Positions 11,342 through 24,000 of a DNA stretch of 64,000 nt are shown piece after piece. A program made the position numbers and the translations under genes. Origin of the DNA: Phialophora verrucosa (lineage: Eukaryota; Ascomycota; Eurotiomycetes; Chaetothyriales; Herpotrichiellaceae); NCBI GenBank assembly GCA_002099365.1, contig MSED01000008.1:434001-498000 (forward strand), written 5' to 3'. Position 1 is the stretch's first letter, and each line of letters starts with the position of its first letter. The notes beneath the pieces are model-generated. The model searched no databases, was not told where the DNA came from, and worked only from the letters and a program-made list of their open reading frames with translations.

Positions 11342-12653
11342 CGTGGCTTCCGGTCTCTGATCTTGGAAGTGAAGCTTTACTTGAAAGTGAGAATGAAGGT
11401 GAAACGACCCGCAATAATGGATATTTGAGCAACGCTGCGTGGTTTATCAAGAGGGCGGTAACTTGATTAACCACGACTCACTCTATGGGCATTTGCCTAT
11501 CAACGGTGATGCTGCAATCATCCGTTCATCGGACAGCAACCCACAACGGTACATCTGTTCTCATAGCCGCTGCTCCAACCAAAGAGTGCCTACCATGATG
11601 CTGTCCGAATCTCATTGAGAGGACGACCGCACCTTGCCGACATATTCATGGTGTCGATAACAATAACATTGCAAGTGACACGGTAGCTGGGTCGGGAAAA
11701 GTATCAATCAGGACAGCGGGAGGCAGCATGTAGACGAGTTTTAGAAGTAGGTACTGCTGTGCTACTGCATCGACCTGGAGACACGCGCAAAGGGAGTCGA
11801 GTTGGAAATAAACATGCGAATTGAGGCTGAGCGACTGGCGCCAATCGATCATGTCATCAAATGGACTACCGTAACTTCGGCCGGATGGCAGTTTCGGGGC
11901 CGGAAATGGCTGATGCCGACGACGTCATAGATGAGGATGGGTCGTCGTAGCAGGTGTGCAAGTGTGGAGGAAGCTCCCCGTTGTAGCTCGTACGGAGTTC
12001 TTGTAGGAGATCTACATCTACTACGTCGTCGGGTTTTTGCAGGTGTCGAGGCGGCATTTGGCGGATGAAGAATCAGCCTACGGTTGACTGTTAGGTGACT
12101 GTGCAAGAAGTGAGAAATTTTTGCACTCTTATTTGTACCTGCATGAGAAGCGTAAGACCTAATACTCCTTCAAGGAGTGGTTCTGCAGGCCATGCGACAC
12201 CTCTGTGGTTGTCTGCAAGGTGGATGACTGGAGTTGACAAAGCCCGGGAGGCATCGCCTATTGGGCTCGTTAGTTGCGATGGAAGAGAGCTGCACTGCGG
12301 TTAATGATCGGCGCCAAAGGATGCCCAATCGCTCGGTGGGAACTGCTCCATGGAACCCTAACAGAAAGGGTTCCCGGCTTCCCGAACACCCAGCCGGTGG
12401 GACGCCGTGGCGCTGCTGCCCTGGACGACTGGGGAGTGAGGATCTTTGTTCGGCTTGTTCTTTTAACACTGCCCACTTCTTCCGGCGCAACTTGCAATTC
12501 GTACTCGCGACATCCCTCTTTCACACCACTGACATCCGTCTCACAATATATTCTTGGTGAAACATAGACATTGCGGCGCTGCTCTCATATTCTATTCTCT
12601 GTCTACTTGAACCGGTGCGGTAAACAAACAAATACTTCGCATCAGTTGCCACC
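11342..12653. other. Long intergenic region, no supportable gene
   Basis: 1.3 kb between divergently transcribed genes. Open frames on both strands near 12.17-12.57 kb are mutual shadows without domains or plausible splicing. The region probably holds two promoters and 5' leaders. Confidence 0.55.
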
Positions 12654-13560
12654 ATGCCTCCCTTCCGTATGCCTTTTACCTCGAGGCGCCCTACGCCTAA
12701 TGCACCCACTGAGACGACGGACGAGAATGCACGTCCCACCTCCTTTGACGGCAATGTCAAGAGCCCTTACGGCAAAGACAAGCCTTCATTAGCACTCGGG
12801 ATCAAGGAGAAGAAAGTAGAGCCCAATGAATTTAAGCTAAGTTGTATGCGACATCAACCATCCCCACCAAATATTGATCCCAAGGCTAACATCAGTCAGC
12901 CGTAAACGACAGTGGTGAATATCTTCCTGTATGCAACGCCAGTAGTTCTCTCCTCGGGTGCAGCGGCTGACAAGTCAATAGCCGTCGCCTACAGAGCGAC
13001 CTTCCTTCTGGTCAACGAAGTCGCCTTCTTCCGCCAGCACCGGCCATCGGCTGTGCTTCAACGACAACGAAGCGTTTACAATATCTCGCGAGTCCTTCGA
13101 GTCATACAGAAGATCATTTGTGCGTATCTCTCCATCACAGAGGCGCGCGACAGGCTGACCTCGCTCACAGGACATTTCCGGCCGCTCCCCGATTATGCAG
13201 TCCGACAGCTTCAACTCGCGCTCATCCCTCGACTCACGGCCCGCAAGCCGCTTTCCCACTCGCTCGACATTCAGCAGCAACACATTTGAGAAGCCTACGG
13301 CTGAAGAGGAACCGGGATTCGAAGAAGTGAAACTGAATGAGGACGCGAACAAGAACCAAGAGCCCAAGAGAAAGAGCTTCCTGTCTCGATTCGGCGACTC
13401 CAACGGCGAGCCGGTTGCACCGGCAGCAGGCAAGGAAGAGGGCAAACATCACTTCCACTTTCTCCCTGGCCGAAGACGAGGTCAAAGCGGTACAGGTAAC
13501 GAGCTAGGAGATATCCCGCGACCACAAAGTCGAGGCCATGCGGAAGTGACAGTACGATAG
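12654..13560 (+). CDS. Conserved Ser/Pro-rich fungal protein, unknown function
   Basis: Four exons, 12654..12843, 12900..12928, 12982..13119 and 13171..13560, give 248 aa. Introns are 56, 53 and 51 nt with GCTAAC, GGCTGAC and GGCTGAC branch sites. Without the 29-nt second exon the frame hits a stop, so it is needed. The spliced product is a low-complexity basic protein of the type seen across Pezizomycotina: MPPFRMPFTS start, then NEFKLSSVNDSGEYLP, ERPSFWSTK, NEAFTISRESFESYRRSF, SDSFNSRSSLDSRP, an acidic FEEVKLNED patch, KRKSFLSRFGD, and a His-rich KHHFHFLPGRRR near the end. These short conserved blocks separated by disordered sequence suggest a phosphoprotein or scaffold. No function is assignable. 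Confidence 0.8.
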
Positions 13561-14012
13561 TCCCTAGCACATGTCGGCACGGAGATGGGAACGGCACTTA
13601 TCGTTCGATGGCATGCATTACGAAGACTTGGATATTATGAAGCAGTAACCGGCGGTCGGAGTTTATCGGCAGTACCCGGTGTACGCTACGGTTATTACGA
13701 TGTGCATTTTCAGGACAAAGACGCTTCAAGAAAGAGACGAATCTGGCATCAAGGACAGACGACGCGGTCATGGAGTGATCAGGGACCATTAGGGAGTCGT
13801 CCATCCTCACAAGAAGGAGCACGTTGCCATCAAGAGAGCAACAGGATACTCTAATAGTAATTCTAAGAAGAACTTGATCATAGTGAGTGCCTGTCGCTTT
13901 CTCTCTGGCTCATCTACACTGCGTTTCATGTCGGTTTGAGGGCTTGTCAAGGGTCTCCTTTACAGCATGGCCTCGCGAAACCTCACCTGACCTTCAACAT
14001 CCCTTCGCCTTC
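13561..14012. other. Convergent intergenic spacer
   Basis: 452 bp between two 3' ends. A 89-codon open frame at 13585 has no recognisable features and is treated as 3'UTR sequence. Confidence 0.5.
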
Positions 14013-15533
14013 TCAATACGCCCTCGCAAAGCCATTGGCATCCCTGCCTCCAGCCTGGTCGTCATCAACCTCTTTCTCCAGCTTATCGTACGCCTTCTTC
14101 ATGACCTCGACGATTCTCCTCAACTCGTCCTCCGACACGTTATATGGCGGACTCAAAATCGCGTGATCGCCTGTCTTACCGTCTACCGTCCCTGATCCAG
14201 GGTACACAGCAACCCCCAACTCAAAACAGGTCGCCTGAAAGCGCATGCCGAACCCGACCGCGGGAGGGAATGGTTCTCGAGTCGGCTTGTCACGGACGAA
14301 TTCAATGCCCCAAAAGAGTCCCCGTCCGCGAATGTTGCCGACATACTTGGACGAGCCGAAGGTGTCGAGCAGGAGAGGATACAGCCATTTCCCCAACCGG
14401 GCGACGTTCTCAACCAGGCCCTCGCGCCTCAGGATCTTCTGCACGGCCAGCGTCGCTGCACAACCCACGGGGTGGGCCTGGTACGTGTGGCCGTGGTTGA
14501 AACTACTCGTGCCCTTTCTCAACACGTCGACAATCTTCTTGTGCACCAACACTCCCGCCACGGGCGAGTATCCGCCTCCAAGGCCCTTGCCCATGGTCAT
14601 GATGTCGGGAACGACGTCCTCCTGTTCAAACGCAAACAATGTCCCCGTCCGGCCCATTCCGCACATGACCTCGTCCAGGATGAGCAGCACGCCGTATCTA
14701 TCGCACACCTCCCTCACGCCGCGAAAATACCCCTTCGGAGCGGGCGTGCACCCGCTCGTCGCACCGACAAGCGGCTCCGCAAGGAATGCAATGACGTTCT
14801 CGGGCCCCAGGGCCTGGAAATGCAGGTCCAGTTCCTTGACCAGCCTTTGGGCAAAGGCCTCTTCCGTCTCCCCTTGCTTCCAGTTCGAATACTGGTAGGC
14901 ATACGCGGGCGTCACCCAGCTGACGTTCTCGGACTGGAAATTCGCGTACGGGATTTTCCTCGGCAGGTTGCTGCTCACGTTCATGGCCCCGACGGTCGTG
15001 CCGTGGTAGCTCTGCTTCCGGCTCACGAACCGGGTGCGCTGCGTCTCGCCCTGTTCGAAGAAGTACTGGCGTGCTAGTTTGAGTGCCGCGTCCATGGCCT
15101 CGCTGCCGCTGTTGACGAAATAGGCCCGTTGAAGACCATACCGGCCGGCACCGTGGGGTCCGTCGATGACATGGTGCGCGAGGTCCTCGGCCGCGTCGGT
15201 CGTGTATGTTAGCGAGTGCAGGTAACTGACGCCGCTGCTCATCTGGGCCGTCACGGCGGCGAGGACCTCCTCGTTGCCGTGGCCCAGGCAGGCTACCGCC
15301 GCGCCGCCGCACGCGTCCATGACGACCCGGCCATCGGAGAGGGTTAGGTAGATGCCCTTGGCCGACGTGACTTTGTATGGTTGTTGGTGGAGGGACCGGT
15401 GCAGTAGCGCTGGGGCCGTTATGGACTCCTCCTGTACTCGTAGGGGGTCAGGCACTGCGTCCGGTGCGGAGGCCACGAGTTTGGATTCTACACCATTGGT
15501 GGCTTGGGTGGTTTGACTGTCGATGATGGTCAT
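14013..15533 (-). CDS. Class III PLP-dependent aminotransferase
   Basis: Intronless 506-aa enzyme. Fold-type I class III (omega) transaminase features are all present: the N-terminal GRVVMDACGGAAVACLGHGN block, FVNSGSEAMDAALKLAR (~139-155) that binds the PLP phosphate, SYHGTTVGAM (~175-184), the PLP-ring Asp in ILDEVMCGMGRTG (Asp287), and the Schiff-base Lys in MTMGKGLGGGY (Lys316), followed by FNHGHTYQAHPVGCAA and GRGLFWGIEFV. It would move an amino group from an omega-amino acid or amine to an oxo acid. Class III members differ widely (GABA, ornithine, DAPA, beta-alanine), and the sequence alone does not fix the substrate. No targeting peptide is obvious. All catalytic residues are intact, unlike the neighbouring SDR. 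Confidence 0.92.
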   Translation of the reverse strand: MTIIDSQTTQATNGVESKLVASAPDAVPDPLRVQEESITAPALLHRSLHQQPYKVTSAKGIYLTLSDGRVVMDACGGAAVACLGHGNEEVLAAVTAQMSSGVSYLHSLTYTTDAAEDLAHHVIDGPHGAGRYGLQRAYFVNSGSEAMDAALKLARQYFFEQGETQRTRFVSRKQSYHGTTVGAMNVSSNLPRKIPYANFQSENVSWVTPAYAYQYSNWKQGETEEAFAQRLVKELDLHFQALGPENVIAFLAEPLVGATSGCTPAPKGYFRGVREVCDRYGVLLILDEVMCGMGRTGTLFAFEQEDVVPDIMTMGKGLGGGYSPVAGVLVHKKIVDVLRKGTSSFNHGHTYQAHPVGCAATLAVQKILRREGLVENVARLGKWLYPLLLDTFGSSKYVGNIRGRGLFWGIEFVRDKPTREPFPPAVGFGMRFQATCFELGVAVYPGSGTVDGKTGDHAILSPPYNVSEDELRRIVEVMKKAYDKLEKEVDDDQAGGRDANGFARAY

Positions 15534-16213
15534 TGTTGCGCGCGCAGCAGGAACGCCGCACAGAGATGATTGCTGTACAGATAAGATCGCGCGCTTTTCT
15601 GGATCCTAATGTAGCATTAGGGCCAGGCGTGTCGAGGCCTCGTGGGAAGATTCTGTTCGCTCCTGACGGCCACGACGCGATACGGGCAGTCACTGTAACA
15701 GGGCATGTACGGAGGATCCGCTCTGCAAAGTTTTCTGGTTGATTGATACAGACAGACAATCTTCTATCAGCCGAGGGGTTCTTGTAACAGGGCGCGTCGA
15801 AGGTTTAGAATCAAGTATGGAGTTACATTGTAGTAACAGTCGTATAGCGTGGCCGATATAATGACTGTCCATCAGTACGAGGTACTCCGCCCAGTGAAAT
15901 CCGTTACGCTGAAGTCCGCTGGTGCTTGTCGATTTACTTGGGCCCCCGCGGTCGTAACCGGCCTGGGCTTACTTAATGATACTGCGTATATATTCTTGGA
16001 GGCGGTATTGGCTTCTAGCAGCTGCATTTGGGAGCAGACAGTCGAGGAGAATACCAACCACCCTGCTTCCTGCGAAAAACTAGTGCCCTCACTCATGATG
16101 GTGTGCATTGTTGTGCGTGTAGACGAGTTCAATTGTTTGTCTGGTCCGCAAAATCGCAAAATCATAATACATATAGGCAGGTTATATGAGATATGAGATA
16201 CGAGAAACGTATC
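15534..16213. other. Intergenic, upstream of the aminotransferase and downstream of the SDR pseudogene
   Basis: 680 bp containing the aminotransferase promoter. No gene and no clear repeat seen. Confidence 0.5.
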
Positions 16214-17195
16214 CTATGCCCGGCCAGCCGGCCGCACTCGGTCTGAACGTGGCCAGCCAGGAGCTCCGCGGGCCTGCAATTCCCTGTCCGTCCACTCCCA
16301 CAACTTGGCCGACAATCCGTCGTGTCGACTCAGCGGGCCGTCTTTCCCAGCCTTGCCGACCGGCTCATGGGATAGTACCTTCCGTTCTCGACCGCGTTGC
16401 TGAAAGTGCACCACAACTGGGTCCTTGCACCCTCTTCGTTGGACACTCCCGTCAGGGCCACCAGTGGTTTCACAATCAGATAGTTGATCAGCACGTTGAC
16501 GCCCTTCTCCCCTCCCCAGACGTTCGACTTGACCGTGCCGGGGTGCAGGGAAGACGAGGTGATCTGCGGATACCGCTTCGCCAGCTCGTATGCAAACAGA
16601 GTCTTGGCGAGATTTGCTTGCCCGTAGAGCTCGGACCCGGAATGTGTCTTCATGGCGGTCCTGAGCTCGTCAAAGAAGATCCCCTCCCTGGCCGCGAAGA
16701 GTTTGTGTCCCACCGACGACATGGACACGATCCTGACGTCCGCGCCACGCAGCCGCGCAGTTTCGATCAAGAGCGGCATCAACAGCTGCGTGAGCAGGGC
16801 ATGGCCCAGATAGTTCGTCCCGAACTGCACCTCGTAGCCTTCCTGGGTGGTGTTGTGCGGGATCATGGCGACCCCGGCGTTGAGCCGTAGAATGTCTAGT
16901 CGGTCAACTTCGCTTTTGACGCGCGCGCGGCCGCGGCTCTGATGGAATCAAACGACGCGAGGTCGAGGTCTAGAATCCGGATGTCCGCTGCGGCCGCGGC
17001 CGCACTGGTTGCCCGAACGCGTGAGAGCGCCGCTTCAGCTTTCGCGTAAGACCGAGCAGCCAGGTAGAGTGTGGCGGGTTCAGGCCGGGCCAGCGCCGCA
17101 AGAGTTGCTTCTCCGAGCCCGCTGTTGGCGCCGGTCACCAGGCATACCTTTCCCTGGAGGTTTGGAATGTCTTTTGCGGGATCGAACTTTGCCAT
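16214..17195 (-). pseudogene. Short-chain dehydrogenase pseudogene with two frameshifts
   Basis: An SDR of about 320 aa can be followed through three frames. Frame 1 (from ATG 17195) gives KVCLVTGANSGLG, the NAD(P)-binding motif, then runs to a stop at 16896. The continuation VKSEVDRLDILRLNAGV lies in another frame, and the shift sits on a CGCGCGCG run at ~16920-16930, consistent with one extra dinucleotide. The second frame covers NYLGHALL, MSSVGHK, LYGQANLAKTLFAYELAKRYP and LHPGTVKSN. A second shift at ~16366-16372 moves to EPVGKAGKDGPLSRHDGLSAKLWEWTDREL, the expected C-terminus. The family's YxxxK reads Y-G-Q-A-N, so the catalytic Lys is Asn. No intron fits either shift because the protein spacing is already normal. 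Assembly error could explain one shift, but the lost Lys argues for true decay. Confidence 0.78.
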
Positions 17196-18039
17196 CGTGG
17201 TGGTTTTGCTTTTGCTTTTGCCTTTACTTTTGCGGCGCGCGAATGCCGCAGTTCAGAGTTGATTTCGATGTGAAAGGATACTGTTTGTTGTTTGTTGAGC
17301 GACATTTCTAGATGCCAAAGCGTTGCTCTAGGACTGATATGCGTTTTCTCTCAGACTAGTCTGCGCCCGCTCAGGGAGGCTTCATCTGAAGTTTCTTCAA
17401 CTTTGTCTCCGTCATCGGCTTCGAGTTGTCCCATGCCGACGCTGAAGAAAGCCAAGATCCGACTGTTGTTAATTCATTTGGCAATAGTCGTCGTGGACGG
17501 GAAGCGCAATGTACAGTAACCAAGACGCCGCCCTGCTCTTCATTCCTCGTCCGTGTTCGGCCCAACTAGTTTCAACCACACGGGTGAGCGATATTCGCTC
17601 GCTAAACTTGGCGCCTACTATATCAGTGGCGGCGAGCAGTAGGCCTTCATTTCAGCTGGAATCGACTCGGTAGCTCCTATCATGCCTCTCACCGTTCATC
17701 GGGACGAACAAGGGTGATGCCGCCCTGTTCTCACCCTCTGCGAGTCTCACCTGTGATTGGTTTGTGCGGCTTATAGAGAAAGGTGGCATGGATCATCCTG
17801 CGGAGCGTAGCGTAGCAGTTATACTAATGTTCATGAAGGGTCATGGTCAACAGTAATTATTCAATTAACGACTGCGACATCTTTTCTTGACACTCGACTG
17901 CCCTGGATATCTGGAACCTTTTTGACTGTGGAACCTGTACTCCGTATTCTTGGAGATTTTCCGCCCGGGAGACAACCCCCTCTTTCTCGCCACCGGAGCC
18001 ATTGAGATCGCCGCCAGTCCGCACTGAAAGCCCGACAAT
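17196..18039. other. Intergenic, no gene seen
   Basis: 844 bp between the SDR pseudogene start and the large HET gene's 3' end. It contains the former SDR promoter and a T-rich tract near 17205-17230. No supportable ORF. Confidence 0.5.
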
Positions 18040-21000
18040 TCATCGTCGATAGGGAAGTTCGGCGCCCCAACTTGGAAAGGCCGTCGTTCCTTCTGGCGCG
18101 CCAGGTCCCATGATGTGTCCCGTAGACTTCAGATGCTTGCGTAGTTTACTCGGGGAGTTGAACGGTCGGCCGCACTGGTCACAGTCGGTTTCATCTCCGG
18201 TCATGACATACGTGGGCATGGTTACGGACGCTGGTTCGATGACCGCTGTTTCTTCCACGTGGTGTCCCGTTTTGTTGAGGTGGTGGAACAGCTGGTTCCG
18301 CGAAAAGAATTCTTGGGCACACTGTTTGCAAGTCAGGGAGGTCGTTGCGTCGTTAAAGGCCGGCAGGGAGGGCGAGTACTGGTGACCTCGAAGTCCCGCC
18401 ACATTCTCCATTTCAGGCTCTGCCGGCACCGCTGTTTCGTGTCCCGGTCCAGTCTCGGTTCCATGGTCAGTTGTTCGCAGGTGCTTGAACAGCTGACTTT
18501 TAGTCGTGAATTCTTCGCCGCACTGTCTGCAGCTGAGAGAATTCGCTGCCGGTTTTGGGGCTTCTACGTGCATTGGAATTGGTTCGGACTCAGGCACTAC
18601 TGTGGATTCTATTTCCACTGCTGTTTCGTGTCCCGGCCCAGTCTCTGTTACATGGCCCGTTGTCCGCAGATGCTTAGCCAGCTGCCTTTTAGACGTGAAT
18701 TCCTGGCTGCAAAATCCGCAACTGAGATGGTTTGCTGCCGGTTCTGGAAGTTCTTCGTGCGTGGGAATCGGTTCGGTCTCGGGCACTGTTGTGCATTCAT
18801 TTCCCCCTGTCGTTTCGTGTCCAGACTCGACGAGATGCTTAAATAGGAGATTTCGCGAATTGAATCGCGCCTGGCACATTCTGCAGATCATTCGATCCGT
18901 AAGGATCTTTATGATTTTGTCGAGCGAGTCCGCCGGTAGACCTCGCATGCCACGTAAGACGTGCTCTTCCCTCTCTTCAACAGTGTGGAAGCCGCTGTCG
19001 TCCCAGTAGTCTGCTATAGCGTATCCTCCTCCTGTTTGGTATGTGTTTTTGTTGTTACCTCGCCACGTCGCTTCATATTCTTCTTCATCTTCGTCTTCGT
19101 CATTATCATCGTCATCTTCGCTGTCGTCGCAGTCACTGTCACCCCATTGTTCGTTGTTCAAGTCGTTGTGAGTGCGACGACGAGACAGACGCACGGCCGA
19201 CTGCGGACTGCGGAAGCTGAAGCGAGACTTATTGATTCGTGACATCAATTCTTCGGCAGCCTCGGGACCATGCAGTCGCTGGTAATGCTTCTGGAGGTCT
19301 TCCTTCACATTCTGCAACTCGTCGGTCTTGTCAAGTCCCTGGTAGAGGTCGATCAGGGCTTTCAAGGCGACGATCGTGGACGGGTGGTTGAGCTTTTCAT
19401 ACCCTTGACGTGCGTCCTCAATGAGTAGCTCGGCATCGTCCAACTCATTTTGATCTTGCATGATGTAACCCAGAGTGGCCTTCATATCAATTGTGGCCAA
19501 CTCGTCTTCTGCACCGTGTGCCTGAAGATTTTTCAAGGCTGGCTCCAGGAAGTCCTTTGCTTGGTCGATTTCTCCCTGCTTGTACCTGAGTCGCCCGAGA
19601 AATAGGAACGGATGCTCCACTCTGGGATCGTCCGGCGGAAGTATGCGATTGTACGTCCGCTGCACGTCCTCGATTGTCATTTGTATCTGGTCAATCTTCG
19701 CTTGCTCTGTAGCATTGGCCGGTTGTGGGCTTGCCTGCTTGAGAGATTCGATGCGAACATCGGCAAGCTTGAGCGAAATCTCCAAGGTGATGGGATCGTC
19801 GCTCCCTACGGTGCTGGAATATTCTCGTGCTGCGCGGTCGTACATATCCTCTGCTTTGTCGAATTTATGCCATCCCGTATACACGTCGCCTAGCTCAACA
19901 ACGGCCTTCGTCCGTAGGATATGGTTAGGGATTTTCTCAAGGCCTTGAAGCGCCTTGAGCAGTGACTTCTCGGCCGAAGACCATTTCCATTGGTCTTTGT
20001 ATACCAACCCAAGTTGATAAGCCGCCTCGAAAATCAATGGATCATCGGCATCAAGCGATCTCTCGTAACCCCTTTGCGCTCGCTGGTACTTTTGCTCGGC
20101 CAGGTCGAACTTCCTTTGTTGGCGGCAAAGGCTCCCCAATTCGGCGCATTTCTGGAGCGTCTGACGATTGTACGCGCCAAGGAGTTCGTCAAGACCATCT
20201 ACAACCTTCTGAAACCACTCGAAGGCGTCGTCCAGGTTGCCCTGCTTCCTGTAGAGACGGCCCAACACGAATGAAGCATCAAGGGTTCTTGATGATTTGG
20301 ATCCCGCCGATGTTTTGTATCCCTCCAGCGACTTACGGATACTGCTCATCGAGTCTCCCAGCCGACCCTGTTTTTCTTGCACCAGAGCGTAGCTCTCCCA
20401 CGCGGCGCATAAGTATGAATGTGGCAACTTGTGTGAACGCTGAAGCAAGCTGATGGCCTTTTTAATGTGTTTCTCCGCGGCATTGAGTTCACCTTTATTC
20501 ATGGATGTCATACCCAGTAGTCGCATTGCGTCGGCCGTGAACATATGGCGGTCGCCGAATTTCTCATGCTGCTCGAACCCTGTCAGTGCTTTGTTGAACA
20601 TCTCCTCTGCCTTTTCCAAGTTCTGGGAAGAGAGATAACAGCGGCCTTGGTCAAGGGTAGCGAGTAGACTGAAAGAATGCTCTGGGTCCATGCCGAACTT
20701 CGCTGAGAAGCCACTCGTCACCTGGCGTAGCGTCGATTCGGCTTCACGAAATCTCCCTTCCTCTACCGACCAACCTGCGAGCTCTTGCAGGCAGCGAAGC
20801 GTCATGAAATGCTCTGAGCCTGCCTTTGCCAAGTGTTTCTTCTCAAAGGTATTCCTGAAACCTCTGAGCGCCACCTTGAGCATCTCCTCGGACTCGGCTT
20901 TCTTCTTCTGAATCTTGTAATTCATCCCCAGGTTCAGGGCTGTGATCAGGGTTAGCGAGTGATCTTCCCCTAAGTCAGTGCTGAACCTCTTGAGGGCCAA

Positions 21001-24000
21001 TTTGTAGACGTCCTCTCGCTCTTTTGTCCTGGCTTTCTTGAAGTTGAAGTCTTCATAGAGTCTCGGAGCCCACTCGTACGTGAATGCTTCGACCTGATCC
21101 AGGGGTTTTTCACTGAAATCCTCCAGAGCGAATATGTATGTCTCGGCTGCCTTGGCCAGATTGCCTTGTTCAGAATACAGTAAAGTAAGTCCTGCGATTG
21201 CTCTGTCCTCCAGCTGCTCGATCTTGTTCATGCGATGTTCCTGCGTTTTGTCGTTTGCTTCGTGCTCGTTCCCCTTAGCCCCATCTGTAAAGGTATTAGA
21301 CCTGGAGAAGGTAGCAGTATCTGACCTGGAGAAGGTAGCAGTATCTGACCTGGAGAAGCCGATTGTGTTTGACCTGGTGAAGGCCATCGTATTGGACCTG
21401 GCAAGGGGTTTCTGGCCCGGGCCAGTTGGAAATTTTGTCGGATCATTGGTTTTGTCTTGCAACTTGGCCTGGGCTTTCTCTTGTGCCTTCTCCTGAGCTT
21501 TTTTCTTCGCAGCTTTAGCAGCTTGCTTCTGCTTCGTCCTCTGGTCTTTTGAATAAGCCAACACTTCTTGAAACAGCTTCTCGGCGTCCTCATTCTTTCC
21601 AAGATCTAAGCAGAGGGCTCCTAGATCCAATTTCGCTTCAAAGAACTTAGTTCCCTCTATTTCCCATTCGGCTCCCACGGCCATTCGGTACATATCTTCG
21701 GCGTCGCGTAGCCTTCCATGCTCGCGGTAGACATCGCCGAGCAGTTTAGCGAGTTTCGGAAGCTTGTCACGACCCAAGACATCCCCGAGATCATGCCTCA
21801 TCTCAGGCGTGAGATCCACGTTGCTCTTTATCAAGTGACGCACGGCGGCCCGGTTCTTAGATCTGAGGGCGAAGAGAAGATGGTTCGCATCCTTCTGGGA
21901 CAGCTGGGACAATTTTACTGTGTCCAATTGATCGTCGATTTCGGGCATGGTTTGTGGTCGAATGTACTCCGTGATGTCGGCGATGTTGGCCCACCATGGC
22001 TCGCCTCCTTTCGTTTTTGATTTTTGCTGAATCGAATTCTCAGTCAGAGACTCCTGAGCGCTTCCGACTTCATTACCATTGTCGCCGTCGTCGTCGTTGT
22101 CGTCATCTTCATCATCGACTTCGTAGTCGAGTATCTTCAGGGCCTCACCTAGCTCCATCGGGCTCTTACCAGCATCGTTTCCGATGCGGATCACTTCAAG
22201 GTCCCATATCTCATCTTCACAGCTTTCGTTGGGATTATTTGCTGTCACTCGAACCGCTCCTACGTACCGACATTCCAGGCAAGCGTCCTCCAAGTCGGCA
22301 CCGACAAGAGTGACTAACAGCGCAACATTTACGTCCATGTTGTCATCAGCCTCGTCGTCGTCGTCTTCCACCAGAAGGAGGCAGCTTCTCCAATCGTGAA
22401 GTGCAACGCCGATTTTCACCTCCGTTACAAGGTCACTCCCGATGGGAGAAAGTCGCCTGTGCATTATGTCATGCTCACAGACACGCCGAAAGGACCACCA
22501 GCCCTTCACAGCTCCAGCAGGATCAATTTCCAGAAGGTCGTCTTTGTTCAGAGTCTTATTGGCGCTGGACATCATGTGGCTCGACAGATCAATGGGCATA
22601 TCATCCAGGGAGGTAGGACACCACGAGAACTTCCCCGAATCACGCAACGTTGGCGTACCATGGAGTAGACATGAGTGAGGAATAGCCCCAAAAGATCTGA
22701 GAATGTCCTGTATGAGGTCGCCCTCAAAAGCATTGTAATTCAAATCTCGAATCCCGGCGAGCAGGCCTGCAATTTCAACTCGATCTTTTGATTTTGTCGT
22801 GAAGCGTGGTTTAAGGACCGCAAGAAGGTCTGGGACATTCCCGACCTTCTGGCGCAGCCGGCGAATCAACGAAGACGCCAGCCAGTAGGCCCTCGAAGCG
22901 GAAGCTGGGTCCTTCGCAAGGATATCTTCGTCCAGGTCCTTCATCAAGGGGGTATTTCTATCCGGGCCCTTGTACAAGACCTTGACCTTTTCAGACATTG
23001 CCAATTCGAGTGCTGTCCAACCTCGAGTAAACCATCCCGAAAGTACGATCGCCAGGCACGGACTTCCGTCGTCCTTCCACTCGAAGTCCAGAAGATACTT
23101 GTCGTGGACGACGGTGTACTTGGCATTTTTATAACTGGCATTCATTCTATTCAGCGCCTTGCTTCGTGCCTTAGGGTCGGTTGGAATAGAAAGTGTATCC
23201 CACCACATGCCTTTGCAATCCAACCTCTCCGCTATGCGCGCGAAATAGTCGAAGAGACAACGATTGACTGTGCCTGGATTCTTGAGGCCTATTCCCGTCC
23301 CGTCGGCCCATACATGGGAAATGGCGATGTACGGCTCGTCGGCTTTGCAAAGACGTCTTTCTTTGCACGACCAGGCCGTCCCGCGCCCAAGCTCGAGGGC
23401 AGTCTCAAGAATATCGACGGGAAACTTCTTCTCTTGCTGACAGATATTACCAGGCGGGTCATGAGGGGCACATGTGTGCAATTGTATCACTTTGGTGGTG
23501 TTCATGTAGGTATAGTTGCATTTGTTGGGGGTGCAGGCGTCATGGTCTTTATGGCGAAATGATCGAGCAGATGGTTTAAGAGCCGCGACGATATCCGGTA
23601 GATCGCCCTCTTTCCGGTGGCTGAGGTTCACCAGGCTCCAGAGGCGAGTTTGACAGATGCCCAGGCTTTGGATTGTGCGAAGAGCTGAGGAAATGGGAGG
23701 CAGAGTGATGGTAAGCAGATGTCTTTGTTTCCAACGACCAATGTCGGTATACCAGGTTCCTCCAGCAGCTTGGATGTTCACCATATAGTAGATGATGTTG
23801 CAGACTTCGGCTACATTGAGTTTCTCGCTGGCGGGGCCATCTAGTACATCCTCGAGTGGCCTCTTTGCCCTCCCCCACAGGAAAGTCTTGAGGATGGAGT
23901 AGCATGCAGTAACTGCATGGACAATATGAGTATGAGCCACGCTAAGTTTCTGCTCTTGAGTCATGGCCGCCTGGCAGGACATTGCGACGAGCATCCACCG

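Noticed and set aside
22140..22190. GNDAGKS in the giant HET protein, as a possible Walker A motif
   Set aside because: Only three residues lie between the first Gly and GKS, no hydrophobic strand precedes it, and no Walker B follows. It does not make a P-loop ATPase.
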